DNA from: an uncultured Methylopila sp.
GTDB lineage: Bacteria; Pseudomonadota; Alphaproteobacteria; Rhizobiales; Methylopilaceae
Length of the DNA stretch: 64,000 nt
Reading direction: 5' to 3'
Assembly: GCA_902168115.1 (NCBI GenBank)
Contig: CABHPB010000110.1
Coordinates: forward strand, 18,612-82,611
Shown here: positions 53,418 to 61,721 of the stretch, in pieces
How the letters are laid out: every line of letters begins with the position of its first letter
Position numbering within the stretch: the stretch's first letter is position 1
Made by a program: the position numbers and the translations under genes
Notes under the pieces: model-generated
What the model was told of the DNA's origin: nothing
Seen by the model: only the letters and a program-made list of their open reading frames with translations
The model's database searches: none

Positions 53418-55376
53418 TCAGTATTCGTACCACTGCACCGGCTCACCAACGAGGACGGGCACGACGTCGCTCACGTCTATCGTGAACCGCGCCACAAGTG
53501 GCGCGCGGCCAAGCCTGTCCGTTGGCGAGAAGAACGTCAGAAGGACGTCGTAATACTGTCCGCCAGGCCGGTTGAACGGGCTCTTCTCGACGGAGACGTC
53601 CCTGAAGGCGAGCCCTTCGGTGCCCGCGGTGACGACCACCTCGCTGAGATTGAAGGCGTTGGTCGCCGCCGCGTTGAGCGCGCGCTCTTCCGGAGACAGG
53701 CCGCGGTTGCGGATCCGGTAGTAGATCTTGCTCAAGAAACGGCGGATGCGCTCGGCGTCGGGCGCGGCGCCCCGCTTCTGGCCCTCGACCTTGGGCAGCG
53801 CGCCGACCAGCGCGTCTGTGTAGCGCGCGCTGTTCCAGCTATACATGCCGCGCATGTCGGGGACGACGACGTCCACCGTCATGCCGTCGTAGAGCTGCAT
53901 CTGTCCCGCGACCACTCCGGGCAGCGAGATGAACTCGACCTGCGGGTCGCTCCACTGCTCGACCATCCATTGCAGAATGCGGTCGGCGAAAGCGCCGGTC
54001 GGCACGATGGCGTACATCGGCACGTCGGACCGGCTGAGCGTCCAGACCACCGCCTGAGCCTGCCACGGCTCGCGTTGGAACAGGCCGGCCAGCGAAGCGT
54101 TCGAGATCGGCCGAAGATCGATCTCGGGCGTCCTTCCGGAGTCGCCCGCAGGCTCGGCGGCGTTGATGCTCCGCCAGATCGCGTCCCGCCGCGCCAGGCT
54201 GACGAAGCTGACGCCGAGGCGGCCGATCGCATAGACCAGCTGCGGCGCCTTCGGTTTGCCGCCGCACGAGCAGCCTCCCCCGCCGCCGCACTTGCACTCG
54301 CCATGACCTCCGCCGCACCCGCAGCCCGCCGGAACGATCGTCGGCGGCTCGACGGTCTGCGACGGCGCGGAAAGCTGCGCCGGCGCGTCCGGCTCGGGCG
54401 CGGCGTCCGAGGCCGCATGCAACTGGACCGGATCAGCTAAGCTTTCCACGACACCCCCCTCTGTTTCCGTATTGGCGAGTTCCGCCTCGAGCAGTTCGGC
54501 CGCCTTCGTCACGTCGAGCCGACCGGCGAGATACTTCGAGACCGTTTCCGCATCGGCCGGCGTCGACCGGTCGGCGCAGCGGAGCAGGACGCGACGAGTC
54601 AACGCCCCGCTCGGCGCATGCCCGCGCTCCAGCTGCAGGCTCATCAGAAGCGCCGCGACGCCGGTCGCGACGGCCGTCGCGTAGCTCGTGCCCGTGCCGC
54701 GGCAAACGCCGCCGCCGACGCAGGCCCCCGCCACCTGAAGCCCGGGCGCAAGCAGGCCCTGGCTGCGGTGACCCGCGCCCCAGTTGCTCGTCGACAACGG
54801 CTCCCCATCCGGCCCGTGCGCGCCGACCGCGAGCACCCCGGCCGCGGAGGCCGGAATCGCGTCGCAGGCGCAGCCCTGGTTGCCCGTCGCCGCGACCACC
54901 AGCACGTCCGCCGCCACCGCCCGCTGTATGGCGGCGCTGAGGGGCGTCGAAAGCGAAAGCGCATCCGACTGCTGCGCCGCGCTCACGTTGACGACATGCG
55001 CGCCGAGATTTACCGCCCTTTCGATCGCCTGGGCCATCTCCAGCTGCGAGCAGCCGCCGGACGGATCGTCCCTGAACACGGCGATCGGCAGCAAGGTGCA
55101 TCCGGGCGCCACCCCCGGCGCAGACCCGTCCCGCGAGCCGACGATGATTGAGCTGACGAGCGTGCCGTGGCCGCTCGGACCGCTGGGCAGGATCGCGCCC
55201 GAGACGGTCGTTTCGTCCACCGGCCCGTCTAGCACGGCGACGCGGACGCCGGAGCGCCCAAGGGTCATCGCCCTCAGCCGATCGAGCCCCGGCACGGCGG
55301 GAAGCAGGTCGGACGACATCTGATGAGGCATTGCGCATCGCGTCACGTGAGCCCCGAGAAACGGCGGAGGTTTCAT
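53418..55376 (-). CDS. PatA/PatG-type subtilisin-like maturation protease with CxC-rich linker
   Basis: About 652 residues. The N-terminal S8 domain has Asp50 (VRVAVLDGPVD), His70 (SGHGTLVSSIIVG), Asn166 (VVAATGNQG) and Ser231 (GTGTSYATAVATG). A linker at 351-373 carries three CxC pairs. The C-terminal part (from about 378) begins APQLVYAIGRLGVSFVS and has TNAFNLSEVV, EKSPFNRPGG and FTIDVSDVVPVLVGEP, matching the PatG C-terminal region of cyanobactin proteases. No signal peptide is clear. Starts at 55331 and 55319 are also possible since no ribosome site is obvious. It is the first gene of an operon with three Cys-rich peptides. Confidence 0.85.
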   Translation of the reverse strand: MKPPPFLGAHVTRCAMPHQMSSDLLPAVPGLDRLRAMTLGRSGVRVAVLDGPVDETTVSGAILPSGPSGHGTLVSSIIVGSRDGSAPGVAPGCTLLPIAVFRDDPSGGCSQLEMAQAIERAVNLGAHVVNVSAAQQSDALSLSTPLSAAIQRAVAADVLVVAATGNQGCACDAIPASAAGVLAVGAHGPDGEPLSTSNWGAGHRSQGLLAPGLQVAGACVGGGVCRGTGTSYATAVATGVAALLMSLQLERGHAPSGALTRRVLLRCADRSTPADAETVSKYLAGRLDVTKAAELLEAELANTETEGGVVESLADPVQLHAASDAAPEPDAPAQLSAPSQTVEPPTIVPAGCGCGGGHGECKCGGGGGCSCGGKPKAPQLVYAIGRLGVSFVSLARRDAIWRSINAAEPAGDSGRTPEIDLRPISNASLAGLFQREPWQAQAVVWTLSRSDVPMYAIVPTGAFADRILQWMVEQWSDPQVEFISLPGVVAGQMQLYDGMTVDVVVPDMRGMYSWNSARYTDALVGALPKVEGQKRGAAPDAERIRRFLSKIYYRIRNRGLSPEERALNAAATNAFNLSEVVVTAGTEGLAFRDVSVEKSPFNRPGGQYYDVLLTFFSPTDRLGRAPLVARFTIDVSDVVPVLVGEPVQWYEY

Positions 55377-55386
55377 CGGGACGCTA

Positions 55387-55405
55387 ACACACTTTTTACG
55401 TGTGT
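55387..55405. promoter_or_regulatory. Operator-like inverted repeat between the protease gene and trmFO
   Basis: ACACAC (55387-55392) and GTGTGT (55400-55405) flank an AT-rich 7-nt spacer, 11 bp upstream of the proposed protease ATG and within the 110-bp divergent region. It resembles a dimeric repressor site; the regulator is unknown. Confidence 0.45.
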
Positions 55406-55486
55406 CGAGACAATTCGTTAATTTCTGATTGCACCTTTGCGAACGATGCGGGTTGCGGCGGCGCGGCGACCCGAGCAAATAGGGTC

Positions 55487-56935
55487 ATGACCAGCTCCAC
55501 CTCGCTTTCGCCCGTCCACGTCGTCGGCGGCGGGCTCGCCGGCAGCGAAGCCGCATGGGCGCTCGCGGAGGCGGGCGTCCCCGTCACGCTGCACGAGATG
55601 CGGCCCGTGCGCGGGACCGACGCCCACCACACCGACGGGCTCGCCGAGCTCGTGTGCTCGAACTCGTTCCGCTCCGACGACGCCGAGCAGAACGCTGTCG
55701 GCCTGCTGCATCAGGAGATGCGGGCGCTCGGCTCGCTCGTGATGCGCTGCGCCGACGCCAACCAGGTGCCGGCGGGCGGCGCGCTCGCGGTGGATCGCGT
55801 CGGCTTCTCGCAGGCGGTGACGGCTGCGCTCGATGCGCATCCGCTGGTCACGATCGCCCGGGAGGAGGTCGCGGGCGTCCCGCCCGCCGAATGGGACAGC
55901 GTGATCGTCGCGACCGGCCCCCTCACCTCGCCGGGCCTCGCCGCAGCCGTTCAGGGCGTCACCGGCGAGGGCGAGCTCGCCTTTTTCGACGCCATCGCGC
56001 CGATCGTGCACGCGGAGACGATCGACTTCTCGATCGCGTGGCGGCAGTCGCGCTACGACAAGGTCGGGCCGGGCGGCACCGGCGCGGACTACGTCAACTG
56101 CCCGATGACGAAGGAGCAGTACGAGGCCTTCGTCGCCGGTCTCGTCGCGGGCGACAAGGTCTCGTTCAAGGAATGGGAGGCGAGCACCCCCTATTTCGAC
56201 GGCTGCCTGCCGGTCGAGGTGATGGCGGAGCGCGGGCCTGAAACGCTTCGGCACGGACCGATGAAGCCGATCGGTCTCACCAACGCGCACAAGCCCGACG
56301 AGAAGGCCTACGCCATCGTCCAGCTCCGGCAGGACAACGCGCTCGGCACGCTGTTCAACATGGTCGGCTTCCAGACCAAGCTGAAGCACGCCGAGCAGGT
56401 CCGGCTGTTCCGCAGCATCCCGGGCCTCGAGAAGGCCGACTTCGCGCGGCTCGGCGGCCTGCACCGCAACACCTACCTGAACGCGCCGAAGCTGCTCGAC
56501 GGCCGTCTGCGGCTGAAGGCGGAGCCGCGCCTGCGCTTCGCCGGCCAGATCACCGGCTGCGAAGGCTATGTCGAAAGCGCGTCGATCGGGATCCTGGCCG
56601 GTCGGTTCGCGGCGGCGGAGCGACTCGGCCGAGCGATGGAGCCGCCGCCCGCGACCACCGCGCTCGGCGCCCTTCTCGGCCACATAACAGGCGGCCACAT
56701 CGGCGTCGAAGGCGACGGGCCCAAGTCCGGCCGGGCGATGAGCTACCAGCCGATGAACGTGAATTTCGGGCTGTTCCCGCCGATCGAAGGGCCGCTGCGC
56801 GCGCCCGACGGTTCGCGCGTGCGCGGCGCCGCCAAGGCGCAGGCCAAGAAGCGCATGCTGACGGATCGCGCTCGAGCCGACCTTGCGGCCTGGCTCGGGA
56901 CCGCCTCCTCCGCTCCGGCAGAGGCCGCGGAATGA
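55487..56935 (+). CDS. trmFO: Methylenetetrahydrofolate--tRNA-(uracil-5-)-methyltransferase
   Basis: A 482-residue FAD- and folate-dependent enzyme methylating U54 in tRNA. The FAD-binding GxGxxG-type motif is [17 protein letters not shown]. Family motifs include [24 protein letters not shown] and [13 protein letters not shown] 55487 is chosen by the Rossmann N-terminus; the frame is open 29 codons further up. It is divergent from the peptide operon and overlaps the DUF3253 gene by four bases. Confidence 0.96.
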   Translation: MTSSTSLSPVHVVGGGLAGSEAAWALAEAGVPVTLHEMRPVRGTDAHHTDGLAELVCSNSFRSDDAEQNAVGLLHQEMRALGSLVMRCADANQVPAGGALAVDRVGFSQAVTAALDAHPLVTIAREEVAGVPPAEWDSVIVATGPLTSPGLAAAVQGVTGEGELAFFDAIAPIVHAETIDFSIAWRQSRYDKVGPGGTGADYVNCPMTKEQYEAFVAGLVAGDKVSFKEWEASTPYFDGCLPVEVMAERGPETLRHGPMKPIGLTNAHKPDEKAYAIVQLRQDNALGTLFNMVGFQTKLKHAEQVRLFRSIPGLEKADFARLGGLHRNTYLNAPKLLDGRLRLKAEPRLRFAGQITGCEGYVESASIGILAGRFAAAERLGRAMEPPPATTALGALLGHITGGHIGVEGDGPKSGRAMSYQPMNVNFGLFPPIEGPLRAPDGSRVRGAAKAQAKKRMLTDRARADLAAWLGTASSAPAEAAE

Positions 56936-57270
56936 GCGAGACCATCGAGGACCTCGTCCTGCGGCTCGCCAAGGAGCGCGGGGCCGGCAAGACCATCTGC
57001 CCGACCGAGGCGGCCAAGGCGGCTGCGGAACAGCGCGGCGAGGAGGACTGGAACGCGCGGCTTCCGTCGGTGAAGTCGGCGGCGGTGCGTCTCGCCAAAC
57101 GCGGCGGCGTGGCGATCTACCGAAAGGGCAAGCCGGTCGATCCGGAGAGTTTCAAGGGGGTCTACCGGATCGGGCTGCCGCCGGCGGCCGGGGCGGAGGA
57201 AACGCCCGAAGCGGAAGTCGTGATACCGGCGGGACCCGACGGCGCAGAGCCGGGAACGTCAGGCGAGTGA
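56932..57270 (+). CDS. DUF3253 domain-containing protein
   Basis: A 112-residue soluble protein with the DUF3253 pattern, a winged-helix-like fold of unknown role: [37 protein letters not shown] and [10 protein letters not shown]. The C-terminal 35 residues are acidic and low-complexity. Its ATG overlaps the trmFO stop (ATGA at 56932-56935). It converges with kup; a TGTCTCGG/CCGGGACA hairpin lies between them. Confidence 0.8.
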   Translation: MSETIEDLVLRLAKERGAGKTICPTEAAKAAAEQRGEEDWNARLPSVKSAAVRLAKRGGVAIYRKGKPVDPESFKGVYRIGLPPAAGAEETPEAEVVIPAGPDGAEPGTSGE

Positions 57271-57307
57271 CGCCATTGTCTCGGCCTTAAACCGGGACAG
57301 GACGGCC

Positions 57308-59272
57308 TCACACCACCATCTGGTTGCCGAGCTCGACCACGCGGCCGGCCGGGATGCGGAAGTATTCGGTCGCGTCATAGGACTGGCGGACGAGCCCGAT
57401 GAACAGGTGATCCTGCCACAGCGGCATGCCGACGCTCGCCGAGGCGCGGAAGGATCGCCGGCCGACGAAGAACGACGTCTTCATCATGTCGAACGGCAGA
57501 CCCTTCTCCTTCGCCTGCGCCAGCGCCCGCGGCAGGTTCGGGTCCTCCATGAAGCCGTAGTGAACCTCGAGCGTCGCGAAGTCCTCCGAGACGCGCGAGA
57601 GCACAATGCGCTCCTCGTCGGGAATCGTCGGCTGGTTGAGGGTCCGCACGCTGAGGATCACGTTGCGTTCGTGAAGCACCTTGTTGTGCTTGAGGTTGTG
57701 CAGCAGCGCCGGAGGCGTGATGTCGGGAGACGATGTCAGGAACATCGCGGTGCCCTTCACACGGGTCGCGGAGCTCGTCGACATCGACTTAGCGAACTCC
57801 TTGAGCGGGATCGCCTCGCGCTCGATCCGGTTCTCGACGAAGGCGACGCCGCGGATCCAGGTCCACATCACCACGACGCCGAGCGTGCCGAGCATCAGCG
57901 GGATGTAGCCGCCGTCCTTGATCTTCAGCAGGTTCGCCGAGAGGAACACCGTGTCGGTGATCATCAGCGGCGTCATCAGCGCGATAGCGAGCGGCCAGCC
58001 GAGCTTCCAGGTCTTGGCGATGACCACGACGGCGAGCGTCGTCGACATGATCATCGTCCCGATCACCGCGAGCCCGTAGGCGGCCGCCAGCCGGCTCGAC
58101 GTCTGGAAGGTGATCACCAGGAAGAGCACGCATGCCAACATGATCCAATTGACCTTCGGCATGTAGATCTGGCCGTGCTGGGTCTCGGAGGTGTGCTGCA
58201 CCTCGAGATGCGGCAGCAGGCCGAGCTGCATCGCCTGGCGCGTCAGCGAATAGGCGCCGGAGATGTTGGCCTGGCTCGCGACCACCGTGGCGAGGCAGGA
58301 CAGCAGCACGAGTGGCAGCCGGAGCTCTTCCGGCGCCATCAGGAAGAATAGGTTCTCGAGCGCCTCGGGATGAGACGTCGCAAGCGCGGCCTGGCCGAGA
58401 TAGTTCACCACGAGCGCCGGCAGGACGAGGCCGAGCCAGGCGGTGCGGATCGGCCCGGGGCCAAAATGGCCCATGTCGGCGTAGAGCGCCTCCGCGCCGG
58501 TGACGGCGAGGAAGGTCGCGCCCAGCACGACGAATCCCAGGAAGCCGTGCTCCAGCAGGAACCAGACCGCGTGATAGGGGTTGAGCGCGGCGATCACTTG
58601 CGGCGCTTCGAAGATGTGCATGAAGCCCATCGCCGCGAGCGACGCGAACCAGACGAGCATGACCGGCCCGAACAGGATCGCCACCTTGCCGGTGCCGAAC
58701 GACTGGGCGGCGTAGAGGCCTATGATGATCGCGATCGTGATCGGCAGCACGTAGGGCTCGAACACCGGACTCGCGACCTTCAGACCCTCCGCCGCGGACA
58801 GGACCGACACCGCCGGCGTGATGACGGCGTCGCCGTAGAACAGCGACGCGCCGACGACGCCCATCGCCACCAGGATCCACGACCTGCGGCCGAGCGCCTC
58901 CTGCGCGAGCGCCATCAGCGAGAGCGTGCCGCCCTCGCCATGGTTGTCGGCGCGCAGCAGGATGACGACGTATTTCAGCGTCACCACCATCACCAGCGCC
59001 CAGATCAGGAGCGAGGTGACGCCGATGATTTCTTCGGGGCTGGGCTTGTGGCCGAGATGGGCCAGCGACTCGCGCATGGCGTAGAGCGGCGAGGTGCCGA
59101 TGTCGCCGTAGACGACGCCAACGCTGCCGATGGTGAGCGCCCAGAAGCCGTGCTTGCCGCCCTCCTCAGCCGCCGCGGGCGTCGCCGAAGATCCATGCGT
59201 GCCGCTGGCGCCGCGCGGCTTCTCGCTCTCCGGTCCGCCTTGGGCCGGACCTTCCTCGATGCCTGTGGTCAT
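57308..59272 (-). CDS. kup: KUP/HAK-family potassium uptake transporter
   Basis: A 654-residue low-affinity K+/H+ symporter with about 12 helices and a cytoplasmic C-terminal domain. Motifs are SVGVVYGDIGTSPLYAMRES at residues about 50-70, ADNHGEGGTLSLMALAQEAL and FYGDAVITPAVSVLSAAEG. The N-terminal 40 residues are variable (MTTGIEEGPAQGGPESEK). It is a single-gene unit, not part of a visible operon. Confidence 0.95.
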   Translation of the reverse strand: MTTGIEEGPAQGGPESEKPRGASGTHGSSATPAAAEEGGKHGFWALTIGSVGVVYGDIGTSPLYAMRESLAHLGHKPSPEEIIGVTSLLIWALVMVVTLKYVVILLRADNHGEGGTLSLMALAQEALGRRSWILVAMGVVGASLFYGDAVITPAVSVLSAAEGLKVASPVFEPYVLPITIAIIIGLYAAQSFGTGKVAILFGPVMLVWFASLAAMGFMHIFEAPQVIAALNPYHAVWFLLEHGFLGFVVLGATFLAVTGAEALYADMGHFGPGPIRTAWLGLVLPALVVNYLGQAALATSHPEALENLFFLMAPEELRLPLVLLSCLATVVASQANISGAYSLTRQAMQLGLLPHLEVQHTSETQHGQIYMPKVNWIMLACVLFLVITFQTSSRLAAAYGLAVIGTMIMSTTLAVVVIAKTWKLGWPLAIALMTPLMITDTVFLSANLLKIKDGGYIPLMLGTLGVVVMWTWIRGVAFVENRIEREAIPLKEFAKSMSTSSATRVKGTAMFLTSSPDITPPALLHNLKHNKVLHERNVILSVRTLNQPTIPDEERIVLSRVSEDFATLEVHYGFMEDPNLPRALAQAKEKGLPFDMMKTSFFVGRRSFRASASVGMPLWQDHLFIGLVRQSYDATEYFRIPAGRVVELGNQMVV

Positions 59273-59347
59273 GGAGTGCCTTGAGCGACGCTGCCGTTGG
59301 AGGATGCCGAAAGCGCCGGCGTGCGGCGCGCTCTCATTTGTGGCTGT

Positions 59348-60136
59348 TCAGGGGCGTGGCAATGGATCGACCACATAGCCGAGAGCCCAATAGCTCACAA
59401 GTCCGACCCATTCGCGCACGGCTATGTCGGTGCGTCGCAGGCCTGCGGAGACCGACGAGAATGGACGCAGGGCGTCCTCCGGACCGCGCGTGCGGTAGTC
59501 GACCGGCCAGGCCTCCACGTCGAAGCCCTGCTTGCGGAAACAGCCCATCGCCCGCGGCATGTGATAGGCCGAAGTCACCAGCATCCACCGCTCGCCGGAT
59601 TTCGGCGTCACGAGGTCGCGCGTCAGACGAGCGTTCTCGACCGTGTTCCGGGACTTGTCCTCAAGGGTGATCCGCTCGCGCGGGACCCCGAAGCTCTCCA
59701 GCATGCGCGCCGCCAGCTCGGCCTCGGTCGCGCCGTCATAGAGGATCGCGTTCGAGCCGCCGGTGAAGACGATGCGCGCGTTCGGCCATTTGCGGGCGAG
59801 CTCGGCGATCTCCGTCATGCGCTCGGCGGCTTCCGTCAGCGCAATCTCCTTGCGCGAGCCGGCGACGATCGTGTCGAACGATCCGCCGAGCACGACGAGG
59901 CCGGCCGGCTCAGGATCCGCCGCCGCGCGCGGAAACCGTTCTTCGAGCGGGATCAGCAGCAGATTGCCCAGCGGGGAAAGACCGGCGACGGCCAGACCGA
60001 GGACCGAGACCGCCATGATGCCCGGGCCGGCCCGCAGGCCGAACAGCCAGGCGAGCGCCCCTGCGAGCGCGACGATCGCCAGAAAGTTGGAGGGGGCGGA
60101 GAGAAAGCCGAGCGTCTTGGCCAGGTAGAAAAACAT
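59348..60136 (-). CDS. YdcF family (DUF218) membrane-anchored protein
   Basis: A 262-residue protein with two N-terminal helices (FFYLAKTLGFLSAPSNFLAI and GIMAVSVLGLAVAGLSPLG) and a DUF218 domain. The domain motifs are GLVVLGGSFD, ARIVFTGGSNAIL, EDKSRNTVENARL and LVTSAYHMPRAMGCFRKQG. Family members such as ElyC/SanA-like proteins act in envelope integrity; the catalytic role is unproven. GAGG five bases before ATG 60136 supports the start. The frame runs to 60190 without support. Confidence 0.88.
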   Translation of the reverse strand: MFFYLAKTLGFLSAPSNFLAIVALAGALAWLFGLRAGPGIMAVSVLGLAVAGLSPLGNLLLIPLEERFPRAAADPEPAGLVVLGGSFDTIVAGSRKEIALTEAAERMTEIAELARKWPNARIVFTGGSNAILYDGATEAELAARMLESFGVPRERITLEDKSRNTVENARLTRDLVTPKSGERWMLVTSAYHMPRAMGCFRKQGFDVEAWPVDYRTRGPEDALRPFSSVSAGLRRTDIAVREWVGLVSYWALGYVVDPLPRP

Positions 60137-60299
60137 TGTCGCCTCGCTGGCGCGAGAGTCTAGCGCTCTCGCGCGGAGACGCCCGGCCATGCGACGATTT
60201 ACTCAGCCCGAAGGCAGGCTCTCGCCCGACGGGCCCGGGGTCGTCACCCAGGCCGGCGACGCGCCGCGCGACCGGGAGGCTGAGAGGATGGCGGGAGGA

Positions 60300-60509
60300 T
60301 CAGTCCTCGTCCGCCGTGTCCGCCTTGCCGGCCTCGCCCTTCTCGCCGGAGATCACGCGCTTGCGGAGCTTCTTGATCCGCCTGCCCAGCATCGCGACCT
60401 CCTCCTCGAGGGCGGCGATCTTCTGGGCCATTTCATTCAGTCGAGCTTCGATCGCGTCCGACACAGGCGGCTCCTCCATCGGGACCACGATGTCCCTGTA
60501 GAGCGGCAT
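60300..60509 (-). CDS. Small coiled-coil protein (SlyX-like), hypothetical
   Basis: A 69-residue protein, largely one amphipathic helix: ARLNEMAQKIAALEEEVAML followed by a basic GRRIKKLRKR and a charged tail. It resembles the coiled-coil SlyX type but cannot be placed firmly. No strong ribosome site is seen; ATG 60479 (MEEPPVSDA) is an equally plausible start. Confidence 0.5.
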   Translation of the reverse strand: MPLYRDIVVPMEEPPVSDAIEARLNEMAQKIAALEEEVAMLGRRIKKLRKRVISGEKGEAGKADTADED

Positions 60510-60575
60510 GGAGCATGCGATCTTGTTCGCCGCAAGGCGAAGATAGAAGCAGCGAAGCCGCTCCTCACGCCTGCG

Positions 60576-61391
60576 TCAGAAGCCCGTCGCTGCAAAACGC
60601 TGCCAGTCGGCGGCGGCGCCCATGAACACGTTCTGGTCGACGTTGCCGACGACGCCCGCGGTGCGCCCCGTCGAGGTGTGCTGCCAGATCGAGAACTTGC
60701 GGGACGGGTCGTATTTCAGGGTCGGGTGGCCGGCGACGCTGCGGAGCCAGAAGTGATAGTTCGGGAAGGCCCCGACCAGACGGTCGCGATGGAAGTCGAC
60801 GCTGGTGTAGATCGCGGGGCGCTTGCCGTAATGCTTCTCGATGATCCGGAGGAAGGTGCGCATCTCGCGATGGACCTCCTCGACCGGAGGCCGCTTCTTG
60901 CAGCTCGGCGACAGGTGGTTCCACTCCATGTCGAGCACAACCGGCAGGGCCTGCGGATCGACGGGCACGTTGCGGATGAACCAGGCCGCCTGCTCGGCGC
61001 CGGTGCGGCAGAAATAGTAGAAGTGATAGGCGCCGCGCGGCATGCCGGCGGCCTTGGCCGCGGCCCAGTTCTCGGCGAAGCGGTCGTCGACCCGGTCGCC
61101 GCCCTCGGTGGCCTTGATGTAGCCGAAGCTCACGCCGGAGGCGCGCACCGACGCCCAGTCGACGGTGTTCTGGAACTTGGAGACGTCGATGCCCTTGATG
61201 GAATGGTCATCGGGCTGCGTCACGCGCCCGGTCAGAGGATCGTAGAGGCCGACGCCCCGATCGACGGAGGTGGACAGCGCCGTGCGCTCGAGCTCGACGT
61301 CGCCGGCGGTCGCCGAGCAACCGCCGAGCGCCAGAGCGCAGACCACAGTGGCGGCGAAAGCGGCGCGGCCGCTGAATCCCCCGAAATGCAT
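60576..61391 (-). CDS. GH25-family lysozyme lipoprotein
   Basis: A 271-residue glycoside hydrolase family 25 enzyme cleaving peptidoglycan. A lipoprotein signal (FAATVVCALALGGC) predicts lipidation near residue 24. Catalytic-type segments are IKGIDVSKFQ, YIKATEG, PRGAYHFYYFC, VVLDMEWN with the Asp-x-Glu, and IYTSVDF. ATG 61391 is chosen as the start of the signal. The role is likely periplasmic wall remodelling; a phage origin is possible, but no phage genes are nearby. Confidence 0.9.
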   Translation of the reverse strand: MHFGGFSGRAAFAATVVCALALGGCSATAGDVELERTALSTSVDRGVGLYDPLTGRVTQPDDHSIKGIDVSKFQNTVDWASVRASGVSFGYIKATEGGDRVDDRFAENWAAAKAAGMPRGAYHFYYFCRTGAEQAAWFIRNVPVDPQALPVVLDMEWNHLSPSCKKRPPVEEVHREMRTFLRIIEKHYGKRPAIYTSVDFHRDRLVGAFPNYHFWLRSVAGHPTLKYDPSRKFSIWQHTSTGRTAGVVGNVDQNVFMGAAADWQRFAATGF

Positions 61392-61455
61392 GGTCCCCGG
61401 CAACTCCCAGCTTGGCGGCCGGCCGCTTATAGGCCGATCGCCCGGCGAAATCGTG

Positions 61456-61620
61456 TCACGGGCGTGTGAGCAGAACTTGCTCGACGGACTTCTGGACTTC
61501 CGCGACGCGCACCATGTCCCGCGGCGTTCCGGGATCGCGCGTAGCGATCGTGAGAAGTCCTGCGAAGAGGCTTGCAAAAATCAGGCAGCACGCAAGCCGC
61601 GCCAGCATCGGGTCGATCAT
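61456..61620 (-). CDS. Small single-span membrane protein, hypothetical
   Basis: A 54-residue open frame supported by GGGAG seven bases before ATG 61620. It starts MIDPMLARLACCLIFASLFA, an N-terminal hydrophobic segment or signal, and continues with TIATRDPGTPRDMVRVAEV. No family is recognised. It lies 64 bp upstream of the lysozyme gene on the same strand, so the two may be co-transcribed. Confidence 0.55.
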   Translation of the reverse strand: MIDPMLARLACCLIFASLFAGLLTIATRDPGTPRDMVRVAEVQKSVEQVLLTRP

Positions 61621-61721
61621 TTACCCGCTCCCGTGTCATTCTGGACACGGAGCAGACTACCGCTCGAAACGTCGCCAATGCGTTAACGGCTCGCTCACCA
61701 TACCGCGGCGCGGCTGGCGCG

